Of a DNA stretch of 49,518 nt, positions 1 to 8,793 are shown in pieces. The position numbers were made by a program, and so were the translations under genes. Location of the stretch: positions 1 through 49,518 of the forward strand of contig CACGHU010000003.1 in NCBI GenBank assembly GCA_902572945.1. Direction: 5' to 3'. Position 1 is the stretch's first letter. Each line of letters begins with the position of its first letter. The notes beneath the pieces were generated by a model, which was not told the origin of the DNA, did not search any database, and was given only the letters and a program-made list of their open reading frames with translations. Source of the DNA: an uncultured Pelagibacteraceae bacterium (GTDB lineage: Bacteria; Pseudomonadota; Alphaproteobacteria; Pelagibacterales; Pelagibacteraceae).

Positions 1-754
1 GACCAAATGTATGACCAAAGTTTAAAATTTTTCTTAAACCTTTTTCTTTAAAATCTTTTTCAACTATATTTTTTTTTATTATACAGCTTTTGTAAATTGA
101 TTTTTCAATATAGCCATTTTCCAAATTTAAAATCTTTTTAATATTTTTGTTCAAAAAGTTAAAAAAGATTCTATTTGAAATTAACGAGTGTTTAAATATT
201 TCGGCATACCCGCAAAGAATCTCTCTCTTTGGTAACGATCTTAAAAAAGAAATATCAGATATGACTATTTTAGGTTGATAAAAAGATCCTATTAAGTTTT
301 TTCCGTACTTTGTATTAATGCCTGTCTTTCCTCCAATAGAAGAATCGACTTGAGCAAGTAAGGTAGTAGGGATATTCACATAGAAAAGTCCTCTCTTAAA
401 TATACTTGCAGCATAAGCAGATAGATCTCCAATAATTCCACCCCCTATGGAGATGAGACAATCATTTCTATTAAAATTATTCTTGAGCATAAAATTTGTG
501 ATTTTTTCAACATTTTTTTGTGATTTATTTTTTTCACTAGATTTTAAAAAAATTAAATAAGTTTTTTTTTTTAAAGATTTTTTGATTTTGTTTATAAATT
601 CAACTGGCACTTTATTATCTATAACTAACAAGAATTTTGACGAATAAATTTTATTATTTTTTAGATGGTTTCCGAGATTATGACTTAAATTTTTGCCAAT
701 AAGTATGGGATACTTTCCATCAGAGGTATTAATTATAATTTTCTTCACTTTCAT
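1..754 (-). CDS. aroB: 3-dehydroquinate synthase, partial (C-terminus beyond the left edge)
   Basis: AroB converts DAHP to 3-dehydroquinate, the second step of the cytosolic shikimate pathway, using NAD and a divalent metal. About 251 residues are visible from the ATG at 754. They include the NAD-binding SIGGGIIGDLSAYAA stretch, the IPTTLLAQVDSSIGGKTGIN signature and, at the edge, LNFGHTFG, which carries a metal-ligand histidine. The frame is open to the window boundary, so roughly the last third is missing. The start lies inside the 3' end of aroK with a 26-nt overlap, so translation is probably coupled. The aroK-aroB pairing is standard in proteobacteria. Confidence 0.95.
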   Translation of the reverse strand, partial: MKVKKIIINTSDGKYPILIGKNLSHNLGNHLKNNKIYSSKFLLVIDNKVPVEFINKIKKSLKKKTYLIFLKSSEKNKSQKNVEKITNFMLKNNFNRNDCLISIGGGIIGDLSAYAASIFKRGLFYVNIPTTLLAQVDSSIGGKTGINTKYGKNLIGSFYQPKIVISDISFLRSLPKREILCGYAEIFKHSLISNRIFFNFLNKNIKKILNLENGYIEKSIYKSCIIKKNIVEKDFKEKGLRKILNFGHTFG

Positions 755-1247
755 AAATTTTCAAAATTTTTTTTGCTATTTGGAATTTATTTAAATTATC
801 ACAATTTATTTTAAAATCTGCTTTTAAATATATTTTAATTCTAGAATTAATTATTTTAATAATATCTTTGCTGCTTAAATTGTATAATATAGGTCTTTTT
901 TTACTATTTGATATTCTATTTAAAATTATTTCATTTTTGCAATTTAACCAAAATGAAATGCTGTTTTTAAAAACATTCAATCTAATTTTTTTATTAATAA
1001 AAGAACCACCTCCTAGTGCAACAACCTGATTAGATGATTTCAAAGTTTTTAAAACTACTTTCTCTTCTATAGATCTAAAAAAAGCCTCACCTTTTTGCTC
1101 AAATATATCTTTAATTTTCATTTTTTCGTGATTTTCAATTAATAGGTCTGTATCTTTGAATTTAAGGCTACTTTTTTTAGAGATTTCTTTTCCAATTGTC
1201 GTTTTACCCGAACCCATCATTCCTATTAATACTAGGTTTTTTTTCAT
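729..1247 (-). CDS. aroK: Shikimate kinase
   Basis: ATP-dependent phosphorylation of shikimate, the fifth step of the aromatic pathway. The 172 aa match the usual family length. A P-loop GMMGSGKTT lies at residues 9-17, a shikimate-binding DTD near residue 32, and FFRS near 57. The GGGSF loop is near 79 and the lid-region KRPILYN near 117. The ATG at 1247 gives the normal N-terminus just before the P-loop. It is the first gene of a leftward aroK-aroB unit and diverges from the gene at 1309. Only 61 nt separate the two starts, so both promoters must sit there. No clear -35/-10 pair was recognised. Confidence 0.95.
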   Translation of the reverse strand: MKKNLVLIGMMGSGKTTIGKEISKKSSLKFKDTDLLIENHEKMKIKDIFEQKGEAFFRSIEEKVVLKTLKSSNQVVALGGGSFINKKIRLNVFKNSISFWLNCKNEIILNRISNSKKRPILYNLSSKDIIKIINSRIKIYLKADFKINCDNLNKFQIAKKILKIYESEENYN

Positions 1248-1308
1248 ACTTAAATTTCAATGTTGAAAAAACACAAATTTGTCTTAATTTGAAATTATTA
1301 AACGATAT

Positions 1309-1494
1309 ATGCATTTTTATAAAAAGACAAGTATAGGTAAATCAAATAATTATATTAAATTATTAATTAAACTAATCTTAGCATTTTTACTTTTCATAGC
1401 TATACTTTTTATGTTAGATCAAATTAATTTTCCAGCTCCAAATAAAAAAATTGAAAATTTAATACCGAATGAAAATTTTAAAGTTATTAAATAA
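1309..1494 (+). CDS. Small single-span membrane protein, function unknown
   Basis: Sixty-one residues: a basic N-terminus, one strongly hydrophobic segment at about residues 19-40 (LIKLILAFLLFIAILFMLDQ), then a short polar tail. This predicts an N-in single-span inner-membrane protein. The 3' end overlaps the next gene by 26 nt in another frame, which supports it as a real cistron rather than a chance frame. I do not recognise the family. The next gene encodes a probable exported protein, so an envelope role is plausible, but that is inference from neighbourhood only. Confidence 0.6.
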   Translation: MHFYKKTSIGKSNNYIKLLIKLILAFLLFIAILFMLDQINFPAPNKKIENLIPNENFKVIK

Positions 1495-3223
1495 AAAGTT
1501 TTTATCATATTTTTTATTTTTAACATTCATTTTAGGTCATTCCAATTCAAATGAGCCAGTTGACATATGGAATTTGGAAAATGTAAAAAAAAACGATAAC
1601 TCAAAAATAGAAACTAAAATAGAAACCTCTAATTCAAAAAATAACAACATATCTAATCTTAATAGTTCAAATTTGATGAACATTGAACAAGATGAAAAAA
1701 TAGAATCTAATCAGTTAAAATTAGTTGGTTTATATGATCCAGCTGAAAATGACTTAAATTTGAATATGTGGGAATTTTCTGATGGAGAAAAAATTCTTCA
1801 AATAAATAAAAAATTACAAAAAATTAAATTATCTAAAGATGCTCAAAATATTTATAAGAAACTTTTGTTAACGAATGCATTCCCACCTGAAAATAATATT
1901 AATTTCGATGAATTTGTTGACCTCAAAATTAATTGGTTATTAAAAAATGATGATTTGAATCTAATAAAAGAATTTATTATTAAAAATAGTCAAGAAAAAT
2001 CAAATAATATACTTATAAAATACTATTTAGATAAGAATTTATCTCTAGGTAAAATTGATAATGCATGTGAAATATTTTCTGAAATTAATACAATTCCCGA
2101 TATAAATTATTTTGTTAAGTATAAGATTTATTGCCTAATTCATCAGGATAAAAAAGAGATTGCTCAACTCCAATATGATTTAGCAAAAGAAGCAGATTTT
2201 AAAGATAAATCTTTCGATAAAAGTTTTAATTTTCTTATGGGTTATACAGACAATCCAGATATAAAATTGTCTGAAAAAAGTTTATTAGATTTTCATTTAT
2301 ATTATCTATCAAAAAAAGATTTTTTATATGAACCGAGTCAAAATACTAAAAAAATTATTTGGCAATACTTATCTTCGAATAATCTTCTCACAAAGGTAAA
2401 TGATATCGATTTAGAAGATAGAGAAAAAGTAAAGTCTTTTGAGAAAGCAACAAACGAAGGAAGTTACGATGAATCAGATTTATTAGATTTGTATACAAGA
2501 TTTCAATTCAATATTTACCAAATAATATCTGTTTTTGACTCATATAAGCTTTTACCAAATCATGAGGCAAGAGCACTTCTATATCAGTCCTTCTTAGTTT
2601 CTAAAGAAGCAGATACTCAAATTAAATTATTAGAGATTTTAAAAAAAGAATTTGATGATGATAATTTGAATAAAGCTTTTGATAAGGAACTGTTAAGATT
2701 AATACAAACAATTGATAAGGATAAAATTTCATCTGGATACTTGGAGTTTTATGAAGCTCAATTAGCTAAGCTAAATAATACTAATTTAAAAATTAAGTAT
2801 AATAATAAAATTTTACATCAATCAAAGTTGATAAATTACTTTAACGGGGAAATATCTAAAGAAAAAACTGAAAAAGATTTGGATAAAATGTTTAAAAAAT
2901 TAAAAAAAAATAAGAAATATTACTTTTCAACTAAAGATAATATTTTAATTGAGTCCTTCATTTCGGATGGGATAATGATTTCAGAAAAGTATCAAAGTAT
3001 GCTCGAACTAAATAAGTCGAATATTCCTACTGATATCGAAGTAATGATTAATGACGGAGAAATAGCTATGATTTTGCTCAGATTAGTTGAAATAATTGGA
3101 GAGGACAATTTAAATGATCTTGGTACAGAAACACTATATTTTATCATTAGCACTCTCAATAAGCTAAATATTGATAAGATAAGAAATGATATTATCCTTC
3201 AAGTTATTCCAACAAAAGTGTAA
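1469..3223 (+). CDS. Predicted exported, alpha-helical protein of unknown function
   Basis: The protein has 584 aa. Its N-terminus looks like a signal peptide or anchor: a basic start (MKILKLLNKKF), a hydrophobic stretch to about residue 22, then a small/polar region. The rest is acidic and Lys/Asn-rich with repeated helix-like segments, so a helical-repeat fold is possible. No catalytic motif was seen and I do not recognise the family. It starts within the preceding 61-aa gene and ends 12 nt before def, so it appears to be in one operon with def, fmt and truA. A periplasmic location is inferred from the N-terminus. Confidence 0.75.
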   Translation: MKILKLLNKKFLSYFLFLTFILGHSNSNEPVDIWNLENVKKNDNSKIETKIETSNSKNNNISNLNSSNLMNIEQDEKIESNQLKLVGLYDPAENDLNLNMWEFSDGEKILQINKKLQKIKLSKDAQNIYKKLLLTNAFPPENNINFDEFVDLKINWLLKNDDLNLIKEFIIKNSQEKSNNILIKYYLDKNLSLGKIDNACEIFSEINTIPDINYFVKYKIYCLIHQDKKEIAQLQYDLAKEADFKDKSFDKSFNFLMGYTDNPDIKLSEKSLLDFHLYYLSKKDFLYEPSQNTKKIIWQYLSSNNLLTKVNDIDLEDREKVKSFEKATNEGSYDESDLLDLYTRFQFNIYQIISVFDSYKLLPNHEARALLYQSFLVSKEADTQIKLLEILKKEFDDDNLNKAFDKELLRLIQTIDKDKISSGYLEFYEAQLAKLNNTNLKIKYNNKILHQSKLINYFNGEISKEKTEKDLDKMFKKLKKNKKYYFSTKDNILIESFISDGIMISEKYQSMLELNKSNIPTDIEVMINDGEIAMILLRLVEIIGEDNLNDLGTETLYFIISTLNKLNIDKIRNDIILQVIPTKV

Positions 3224-3235
3224 TAGTTCAATCCT

Positions 3236-3760
3236 ATGACAATCAAAAAATTAATCACGGTACCAGATGAATTGCTAAGAAAAAAATCACAGAATATCGA
3301 AAAGGTAAGTACTGATGAAAAAAAATTAATCAAGGATTTATTTGAAACAATGTATCATCATAAAGGAATTGGATTGGCAGCTATTCAAGTAGGTATACCC
3401 AAAAAAATTATAGTTTTGGATGTAATGCAAAAAGACGACAAAAAAAATCCTTTATGTTTTATTAACCCAGTAGTTAAAAAAATAGGTAATGAAAAATCTA
3501 AATACGAAGAAGGTTGTCTATCTATTCCAAATACATTTATAGAGATTGAACGCCCTAAAACTTGTATAGTCGAATATGTAGATATTGATGGAAAAAAAAA
3601 AATTATGGAATGTGATGGTCTTTTATCTACATGTATTCAACATGAAATTAATCATCTAGATGGTAAACTGATTATAGATTTTTTATCTAAATTAAAAAAA
3701 GACCTCATTATAAAAAAGCTTTCAAAAACAAAACGAAACACAGATAGAATTATAGTATAA
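3236..3760 (+). CDS. def: Peptide deformylase
   Basis: Removes the N-formyl group from nascent proteins. It is a cytosolic metalloenzyme acting at the ribosome. The three family motifs are intact: GIGLAAIQ at residues 44-51, EGCLS at 92-96 with metal ligand Cys94, and QHEINH at 135-140 with ligands His136 and His140 and catalytic Glu137. The 174 aa are typical. The stop codon is followed immediately by the fmt ATG with no gap. This def-fmt pairing, one enzyme adding a formyl group and the other removing it, is a classical bacterial operon. Confidence 0.97.
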   Translation: MTIKKLITVPDELLRKKSQNIEKVSTDEKKLIKDLFETMYHHKGIGLAAIQVGIPKKIIVLDVMQKDDKKNPLCFINPVVKKIGNEKSKYEEGCLSIPNTFIEIERPKTCIVEYVDIDGKKKIMECDGLLSTCIQHEINHLDGKLIIDFLSKLKKDLIIKKLSKTKRNTDRIIV

Positions 3761-4690
3761 ATGTTAAAAAAAATTGTTTTTATGGGATCACCAATATTTG
3801 CTGTGCCCATATTAAAATCATTATATCAAAACGGATATCCGGTTTCTGTGGTTTATACACAGCCTCCAAAGAAATCAAATAGAGGAATGAAAACTCAAAA
3901 ATCACCAGTACATAATATGGCTGAAACTTTAAACATTGATGTTAGGACTCCAGAAAATTTAAAAGGAAATTTAGCTGAGTATAATTTTCTTGAAGAACTT
4001 GGTGCTGATTTAGCAATAGTGGTTGCTTATGGTAAAATATTACCTGAAAATTTTCTACCTTTGGCAAAAAAGGGTTTTATAAATATACACGCATCAATCT
4101 TACCTTCTTGGAGGGGCGCTGCTCCAATACAAAGATCAATAATGAATTTAGATAATAAAACAGGAATAAGCATTATGAAAATTAGTAATAAATTGGACTC
4201 CGGACCAATATGCAACAAATATGAAATTGAAATTAAAAAACAGGATAATGCAGAGATAATTTCTGAGAAGCTTTCAATGCTTGCCTCTATAAAAATACTT
4301 GACGAAATAGATAACATTATAGACGGTAAAGCAAATTTTGTTGAACAAGATCATAAAAAAGCAACTTATGCCAAGAAAATTGAGAAAGCTGAGGGCATGG
4401 TAAATTGGAATAAAAGAGCAGATGAAATTTTAGGTTTAGTTAATGGTTTATTTCCAACACCTGGAGCTTGGTTTATTTACAAAGGTGAGAGGCACAAAAT
4501 TCTTAAAGCAGAGGTAGGAAACGCAACTGGAGAACCAGGGATCGTCTTAGGCGAAAATTTAGAGATAGGATGTAAGGAAAAATCTTTAAAAATAACTGAA
4601 ATTCAAAGAGAGGGAAAAAGGGCTCAAAAATCAGGAGAATTCTTACTTGGATCCAAAATAATAAAAGGTTCAAATCTAAATAATGTTTAG
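3761..4690 (+). CDS. fmt: Methionyl-tRNA formyltransferase
   Basis: Formylates initiator Met-tRNA using 10-formyl-tetrahydrofolate. The N-terminal formyltransferase domain begins KIVFMGSPIFAVPIL. It carries the active-site region INIHASILPSWRGAAPIQ near residue 108 (catalytic Asn and His) and LDSGPI near 146 (catalytic Asp). The C-terminal domain (about 205-300) contains FPTPGAWF. The 309 aa are normal. The start abuts def, and the last 8 nt overlap truA, giving a tightly coupled def-fmt-truA unit. Confidence 0.97.
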   Translation: MLKKIVFMGSPIFAVPILKSLYQNGYPVSVVYTQPPKKSNRGMKTQKSPVHNMAETLNIDVRTPENLKGNLAEYNFLEELGADLAIVVAYGKILPENFLPLAKKGFINIHASILPSWRGAAPIQRSIMNLDNKTGISIMKISNKLDSGPICNKYEIEIKKQDNAEIISEKLSMLASIKILDEIDNIIDGKANFVEQDHKKATYAKKIEKAEGMVNWNKRADEILGLVNGLFPTPGAWFIYKGERHKILKAEVGNATGEPGIVLGENLEIGCKEKSLKITEIQREGKRAQKSGEFLLGSKIIKGSNLNNV

Positions 4691-5423
4691 ATATCAGATT
4701 TTAATTGAATATGTTGGAACGAGGTTTATTGGTTGGCAATCTCAACCAAAAGGTAAATCAGTTCAGAAAACTATTGAAAATTCGTTAAAAAAAATCTTGA
4801 AAGAAAAAATATCATTAGTAGGTCAAGGAAGATTAGATGCTGGTGTTCATGCAATTTCACAATCTGCTCACTTTGATACAAAAGATAAAATTTTAGATAT
4901 CAATAGATTTTTAAAAAGATTAAATTTTTTAGTAAATAAGAGTTTTATTTCTATATTAAGTATAAAAAGAAGAAATGAAAAATTTCATTCTAGATATTCA
5001 GCAAAAGCAAGAATTTATAAATATATAATATTGAATAGAGAAAGTTCTCCAACTATTAATAAAAATAGAGTTTGGCATATAAAAAAAAAAATTAATTTAG
5101 AAAGTATCAAAAAAGGTGCAAAATTTTTAATTGGAAAAAGAGATTTTTCTACTTTTAGGGCCTCAGCATGTTCAGCAAAAAGCCCTATAAGAACTTTAGA
5201 AAAAGTGAATATATTAAAAAAAAAAAATGAAATATTGATTGAATTTAAATCTAGATCATTTCTTCACACTCAAGTTAGATCGATGGTTGGTTGTCTAAAG
5301 TACTTAGGTGAGGGAAAATGGAACTTTAAGAAATTTAAAAATGTAACTTTATCAAAAAAAAGAACATTATGTGCGCCTCCTGCACCACCACATGGCTTAT
5401 TTCTTAAAAAGGTTATTTATTAA
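4683..5423 (+). CDS. truA: tRNA pseudouridine(38-40) synthase
   Basis: TruA isomerises uridines 38-40 of tRNA anticodon arms. The 246 aa are usual for TruA. The catalytic motif reads GRLDAGVHA with the essential Asp. The commoner form is GRTDAGVHA, so Thr is replaced by Leu. Other family blocks are FIGWQSQP near the N-terminus, FSTFRASAC, and FLHTQVRSMVG near residue 200. It overlaps fmt by 8 nt. Its 3' end overlaps the convergent SET-domain gene by 11 nt. An 11-nt A run lies inside the gene at 5081-5091. Confidence 0.95.
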   Translation: MFRYQILIEYVGTRFIGWQSQPKGKSVQKTIENSLKKILKEKISLVGQGRLDAGVHAISQSAHFDTKDKILDINRFLKRLNFLVNKSFISILSIKRRNEKFHSRYSAKARIYKYIILNRESSPTINKNRVWHIKKKINLESIKKGAKFLIGKRDFSTFRASACSAKSPIRTLEKVNILKKKNEILIEFKSRSFLHTQVRSMVGCLKYLGEGKWNFKKFKNVTLSKKRTLCAPPAPPHGLFLKKVIY

Positions 5424-5883
5424 TCCTTGAGGTTTTTCTAAATTTTTTATTTATTCTCCATCGACTTTCAGACCTAACTATATAACCACAACAATTTTTT
5501 GCACGACACTTACATGGGAACTGCTTATAATCTTCATCATATGAAAATCCATAATCATAAGTAAGTTCCTCATTTTTCCCAATATCTTTTATTGCTGTCA
5601 CATAAATTTTATATCCTGTACCATCAACCTCACAGTTTGGATCGCAACTATGGTTAATGTTTTTAGCAATATTCCATGAAAAATCACCATCTAGGGAATA
5701 TCTTTTATTAATATCAAATAAGTATATATCTTTGTCATTGTCATATTTAGGGTTTCGCTCAACTTCACTATTAGTAATAATTTTACCTTTGTATTGAATT
5801 ATTCTAGTGCCAGCTTTAATATTTTTTGAAGCGTAAAGACCTTTTTTGTCGATATTTGATTTTTTTACTTTATATAATTTCAT
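5413..5883 (-). CDS. SET-domain protein, putative protein-lysine methyltransferase
   Basis: The protein has 156 aa and is almost entirely a SET domain. The N-terminal part reads GLYASKNIKAGTRI. NHSC at residues 77-80 contributes to the S-adenosylmethionine/lysine site, and ELTYDYGF at 106-113 is the second conserved block. A post-SET cysteine cluster follows (C124, C126, C131/C132). All pseudoknot motifs are present, so an active methyltransferase is expected. The substrate is unknown; bacterial SET proteins can modify ribosomal or nucleoid proteins. The ATG overlaps the stop of the upstream deacetylase gene (ATGA), which suggests translational coupling. Confidence 0.88.
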   Translation of the reverse strand: MKLYKVKKSNIDKKGLYASKNIKAGTRIIQYKGKIITNSEVERNPKYDNDKDIYLFDINKRYSLDGDFSWNIAKNINHSCDPNCEVDGTGYKIYVTAIKDIGKNEELTYDYGFSYDEDYKQFPCKCRAKNCCGYIVRSESRWRINKKFRKTSRINK

Positions 5884-6806
5884 ACTTTATTTTCATCTAA
5901 GGCGTTTACATGATTAAAAGCACTTTCTGCAAGAGCATTAAGGTCGTACCCACCTTCTAATACTGATATAACTTTGCCTTTAGTAAACTCATTAGTAGCT
6001 TTAAGGGTTCTCCTTGTAATTTCATAAAAATCTTCAGACTTTAATTCAAATTGAGCAAGTGGGTCAGCAATATTTGCATCAAAACCCATACTAAAAATTA
6101 AAAATTCAGGTTTAAATTCAACTAGTTTATCCAAAACTTTATCTAATGCATTCATATATTTCTCAGTATTAGTTCCAGCTGGTAGAGGAACATTAAAAAT
6201 ATTATTATAATTTCCTTTTTCTTTGTCGCTACCGGTTCCCGGGTAAAATGGATATTGGTGAGTTGATAAGTATAAAACATTTTTATTGTTATAAAAAATA
6301 TCTTGTGTTCCGTTTCCGTGGTGAACATCAGGGTCAAATATAGCTATTCTTTTATAATTAAATTTTTCAATAAGATAATGAGCTGCAACTGCACAATTAT
6401 TATAAATACAAAATCCCATTGCTTTATTTTTTTCTGCATGATGTCCCGGAGGACGTACTGCACAAAAAGCATTTTTAAATTTTTTAGATTCAACACCATC
6501 AATTGCTTTAATTACAGATCCTACAGCATCTATTGTAGCATCTTTACTACCCGGGGAGATAATTGTGTCACCATCTAAAAATTTAATTCCCTCACTTGGG
6601 AAGCTTTTTTGAACCATATTGATATAATTTTCATCATGAGCTTTTTTTAAAATATTATGGTTAAAATTACTTGGCTTATCCCAAATTAGATTTTTTTGTT
6701 TTTTTAGTTTTTCAGTGATTGCCACAACTCTTTTTGGTTGTTCTGGATGACCATCACCTGTTAAATGATTTATAGATGTGTCTGATGAAATTATTGCAGT
6801 TTTCAC
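5880..6806 (-). CDS. Histone deacetylase-family amidohydrolase (class II HDAC-like)
   Basis: Zinc-dependent deacetylase family; bacterial members act on acetylpolyamines or acetyl-lysine proteins. Of 308 aa, the catalytic pieces are all visible: RPPGHHAE with the His122/His123 pair, DPDVHHGNG with zinc ligands Asp160 and His162, GFDA with ligand Asp243, and LEGGYD with Tyr287. The usual SAGFDAH reads SMGFDAN. Start and stop overlap dapE upstream and the SET gene downstream as ATGA junctions, so all three are translationally coupled. The substrate cannot be read from sequence. Confidence 0.92.
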   Translation of the reverse strand: MKTAIISSDTSINHLTGDGHPEQPKRVVAITEKLKKQKNLIWDKPSNFNHNILKKAHDENYINMVQKSFPSEGIKFLDGDTIISPGSKDATIDAVGSVIKAIDGVESKKFKNAFCAVRPPGHHAEKNKAMGFCIYNNCAVAAHYLIEKFNYKRIAIFDPDVHHGNGTQDIFYNNKNVLYLSTHQYPFYPGTGSDKEKGNYNNIFNVPLPAGTNTEKYMNALDKVLDKLVEFKPEFLIFSMGFDANIADPLAQFELKSEDFYEITRRTLKATNEFTKGKVISVLEGGYDLNALAESAFNHVNALDENKV

Positions 6807-7960
6807 AAAAAATACTTATCTAAAATTAAAGAATAAATTTTTGTTAATTTTTTCAAATCATTTAAAGATACTGCTTCATCAACTTTGTGCATAGTTTTTC
6901 CAACTAATCCAAATTCTAAACATGGAGATATGCTTTTTATGAATCTTGCATCTGAAGTTCCACCAGTCGTAGAAAGTTTTGGTTTTATTTTGGTTATTTT
7001 TTTTACAATATTTTGTATCATAAATGTTGTAGTATTTTGTTTTGTTAAAAATGCTTCTCCAGATACTCTATATTGTATTTTAAATTTAGATTTATTTTTT
7101 TTACTAATTTTATAGAAGATTTTATTAAGTTTTTTTTTCAAAGAACTTGATGAATGCCTATCATTATATCTAATATTAAAAGTTGCTTCAGCTTGCCCTG
7201 GAATAACATTATCAGCATTATTATTTATATTTATTTTCGTAACTTCTAAATTTGATGGTTGAAAATTTTTTGTACCTTTATCAAATCTGATATTTTTTAA
7301 TTTACTTAAAATTTTTATTAATGTGGTTGAAGGATTATTTGCTCTATGTGGATAAGCAACATGTCCTTGAATACCAAGTATTGTTAGTTTTCCAGTTAAA
7401 CTACCTCTTCGACCTATTTTAATCATTTCACCTAATTTATTTGGATTAGTAGGTTCTCCAACTAGACAAAAATTAATTTTTTCCTTTTTCTTTTTAAGGT
7501 ATTCTACAACTTTTTTTGTTCCATTAATTGCATCACCTTCTTCATCTCCTGTAATTAAAAAACTAATTGATCCTTTAAAATTTTTGTTATTATTTAAAAA
7601 TATGCTAACAGCTGAAACAAAAGCAGCGATAGAACTTTTCATATCATTTGCACCTCTGCCGATAAGATGACCTGCTTTAATCGATGGCCTAAAAGGATTA
7701 ACAGTCCAGTCTTTAATATTACCTGGAGGCACAATATCTAAATGTCCTGCAAAGCAAAAATTTGGAGTTTTATTTCCCAACCTGGCATATAAATTTTTTA
7801 CTGGTTTAGATTTCTTTTCTCTAAATTCTAATATTTTTGTTCTAAAACCAAGTTTTTTTAATTTCTTTTCTAAAAATCTCATCACACCAGCATCTGTTGG
7901 TGTTATAGATGGAAACCTTATTAGCTCTTTAGCTAATTGAAGCTCATTAATTTTTTGCAT
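6803..7960 (-). CDS. dapE: Succinyl-diaminopimelate desuccinylase
   Basis: M20-family dinuclear zinc hydrolase that frees LL-diaminopimelate from its N-succinyl form, for lysine and peptidoglycan synthesis. The 385 aa carry FAGHLDIVPPG (zinc His and Asp), GRGANDMKSSIAAF (bridging Asp), TGDEEGDA (catalytic Glu), GEPTN, and TTGGTSDARF with EFGLVGKTMHKVDE near the C-terminus. The N-terminal ELIRFPSITPTDAGV is typical of the bacterial DapE subgroup. It lies 2 nt downstream of dapD and is coupled to the HDAC-like gene. Confidence 0.97.
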   Translation of the reverse strand: MQKINELQLAKELIRFPSITPTDAGVMRFLEKKLKKLGFRTKILEFREKKSKPVKNLYARLGNKTPNFCFAGHLDIVPPGNIKDWTVNPFRPSIKAGHLIGRGANDMKSSIAAFVSAVSIFLNNNKNFKGSISFLITGDEEGDAINGTKKVVEYLKKKKEKINFCLVGEPTNPNKLGEMIKIGRRGSLTGKLTILGIQGHVAYPHRANNPSTTLIKILSKLKNIRFDKGTKNFQPSNLEVTKININNNADNVIPGQAEATFNIRYNDRHSSSSLKKKLNKIFYKISKKNKSKFKIQYRVSGEAFLTKQNTTTFMIQNIVKKITKIKPKLSTTGGTSDARFIKSISPCLEFGLVGKTMHKVDEAVSLNDLKKLTKIYSLILDKYFL

Positions 7961-7962
7961 TT

Positions 7963-8790
7963 TTACTCTCTTAAAAGATCATTAATTGATGTTTTTGATC
8001 TAGTTTTTTCATCAACTTGTTTAATTATTACTGCACAACTTAGTGATGGTGCAGTTGGATTATTCTTATCAGGCAAAGATCCAGGAACAACTACAGAATA
8101 AGGAGGAATTTTTCCATAAGATATTTCACCAGTCTTTCTATTAACAATTTTTGTTGATTGACCTACATACATTCCCATACTTAAAACTGATCCTTCTCCA
8201 ACTATTACACCTTCAACAACCTCAGACATTGCTCCAACAAAAACGTTATCTTCAATTATAGTTGGAAGAGCTTGAGCTGGTTCTAAAACTCCACCAATAC
8301 CTGATCCAGCTGATATATGACAATTTTCTCCAATCTGACAGCAGCTCCCAGCACGGCTGAAGGTATCCATCATTGTTCCAGCTCCAACGTACGCACCAAT
8401 ATTTACATAACAAGGCATAAGAACGGCATTCTTTCCAATAAAAGACCCAGGACGTACGGGACTATTTGGCGTCATACGAAAGCCCGCAGCTTCATGTTGC
8501 TCTTTTGTCCAGCCCGCAGTTTTACCTTTTAATAAATGAGCTTTGTCATACCAACTACTGTACGGACCATTTAAATTTTCCATGGGATAAATTTTGAAAC
8601 TTAACATAATTGCTTTTTTAAGATGTTGATGAGTTTTCCATTCACCATTAATCTTTTCTGCAACACGAGATTTACCACTATCTAAATCACTTATAACTTG
8701 GTTAATTGCATCTTTTAAAGATTGATCTGAATCTTGATTTACTTGATCTTTATTTTCCCAAGCTTCATTTATAATTTTTTCAATAGTCAT
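7963..8790 (-). CDS. dapD: Tetrahydrodipicolinate N-succinyltransferase
   Basis: Transfers succinyl from succinyl-CoA to tetrahydrodipicolinate in the succinylase branch of lysine/DAP synthesis. The 275 aa consist of a helical N-terminal domain (about 1-95) and a left-handed beta-helix of hexapeptide repeats. Recognisable blocks are RPGSFIGKNAVLMPCYVNIG, GAGTMMDTFS, and SGIGGVLEPAQALPTIIED. A C-terminal cap reads YGKIPPYSVVVPG. It sits between a HAD phosphatase gene (3 nt upstream) and dapE, the usual alphaproteobacterial order. Confidence 0.97.
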   Translation of the reverse strand: MTIEKIINEAWENKDQVNQDSDQSLKDAINQVISDLDSGKSRVAEKINGEWKTHQHLKKAIMLSFKIYPMENLNGPYSSWYDKAHLLKGKTAGWTKEQHEAAGFRMTPNSPVRPGSFIGKNAVLMPCYVNIGAYVGAGTMMDTFSRAGSCCQIGENCHISAGSGIGGVLEPAQALPTIIEDNVFVGAMSEVVEGVIVGEGSVLSMGMYVGQSTKIVNRKTGEISYGKIPPYSVVVPGSLPDKNNPTAPSLSCAVIIKQVDEKTRSKTSINDLLRE

Positions 8791-8793
8791 AGT

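Noticed and set aside
4027-4317. 96-residue open frame on minus strand
   Set aside because: Antisense to the catalytic region of fmt.
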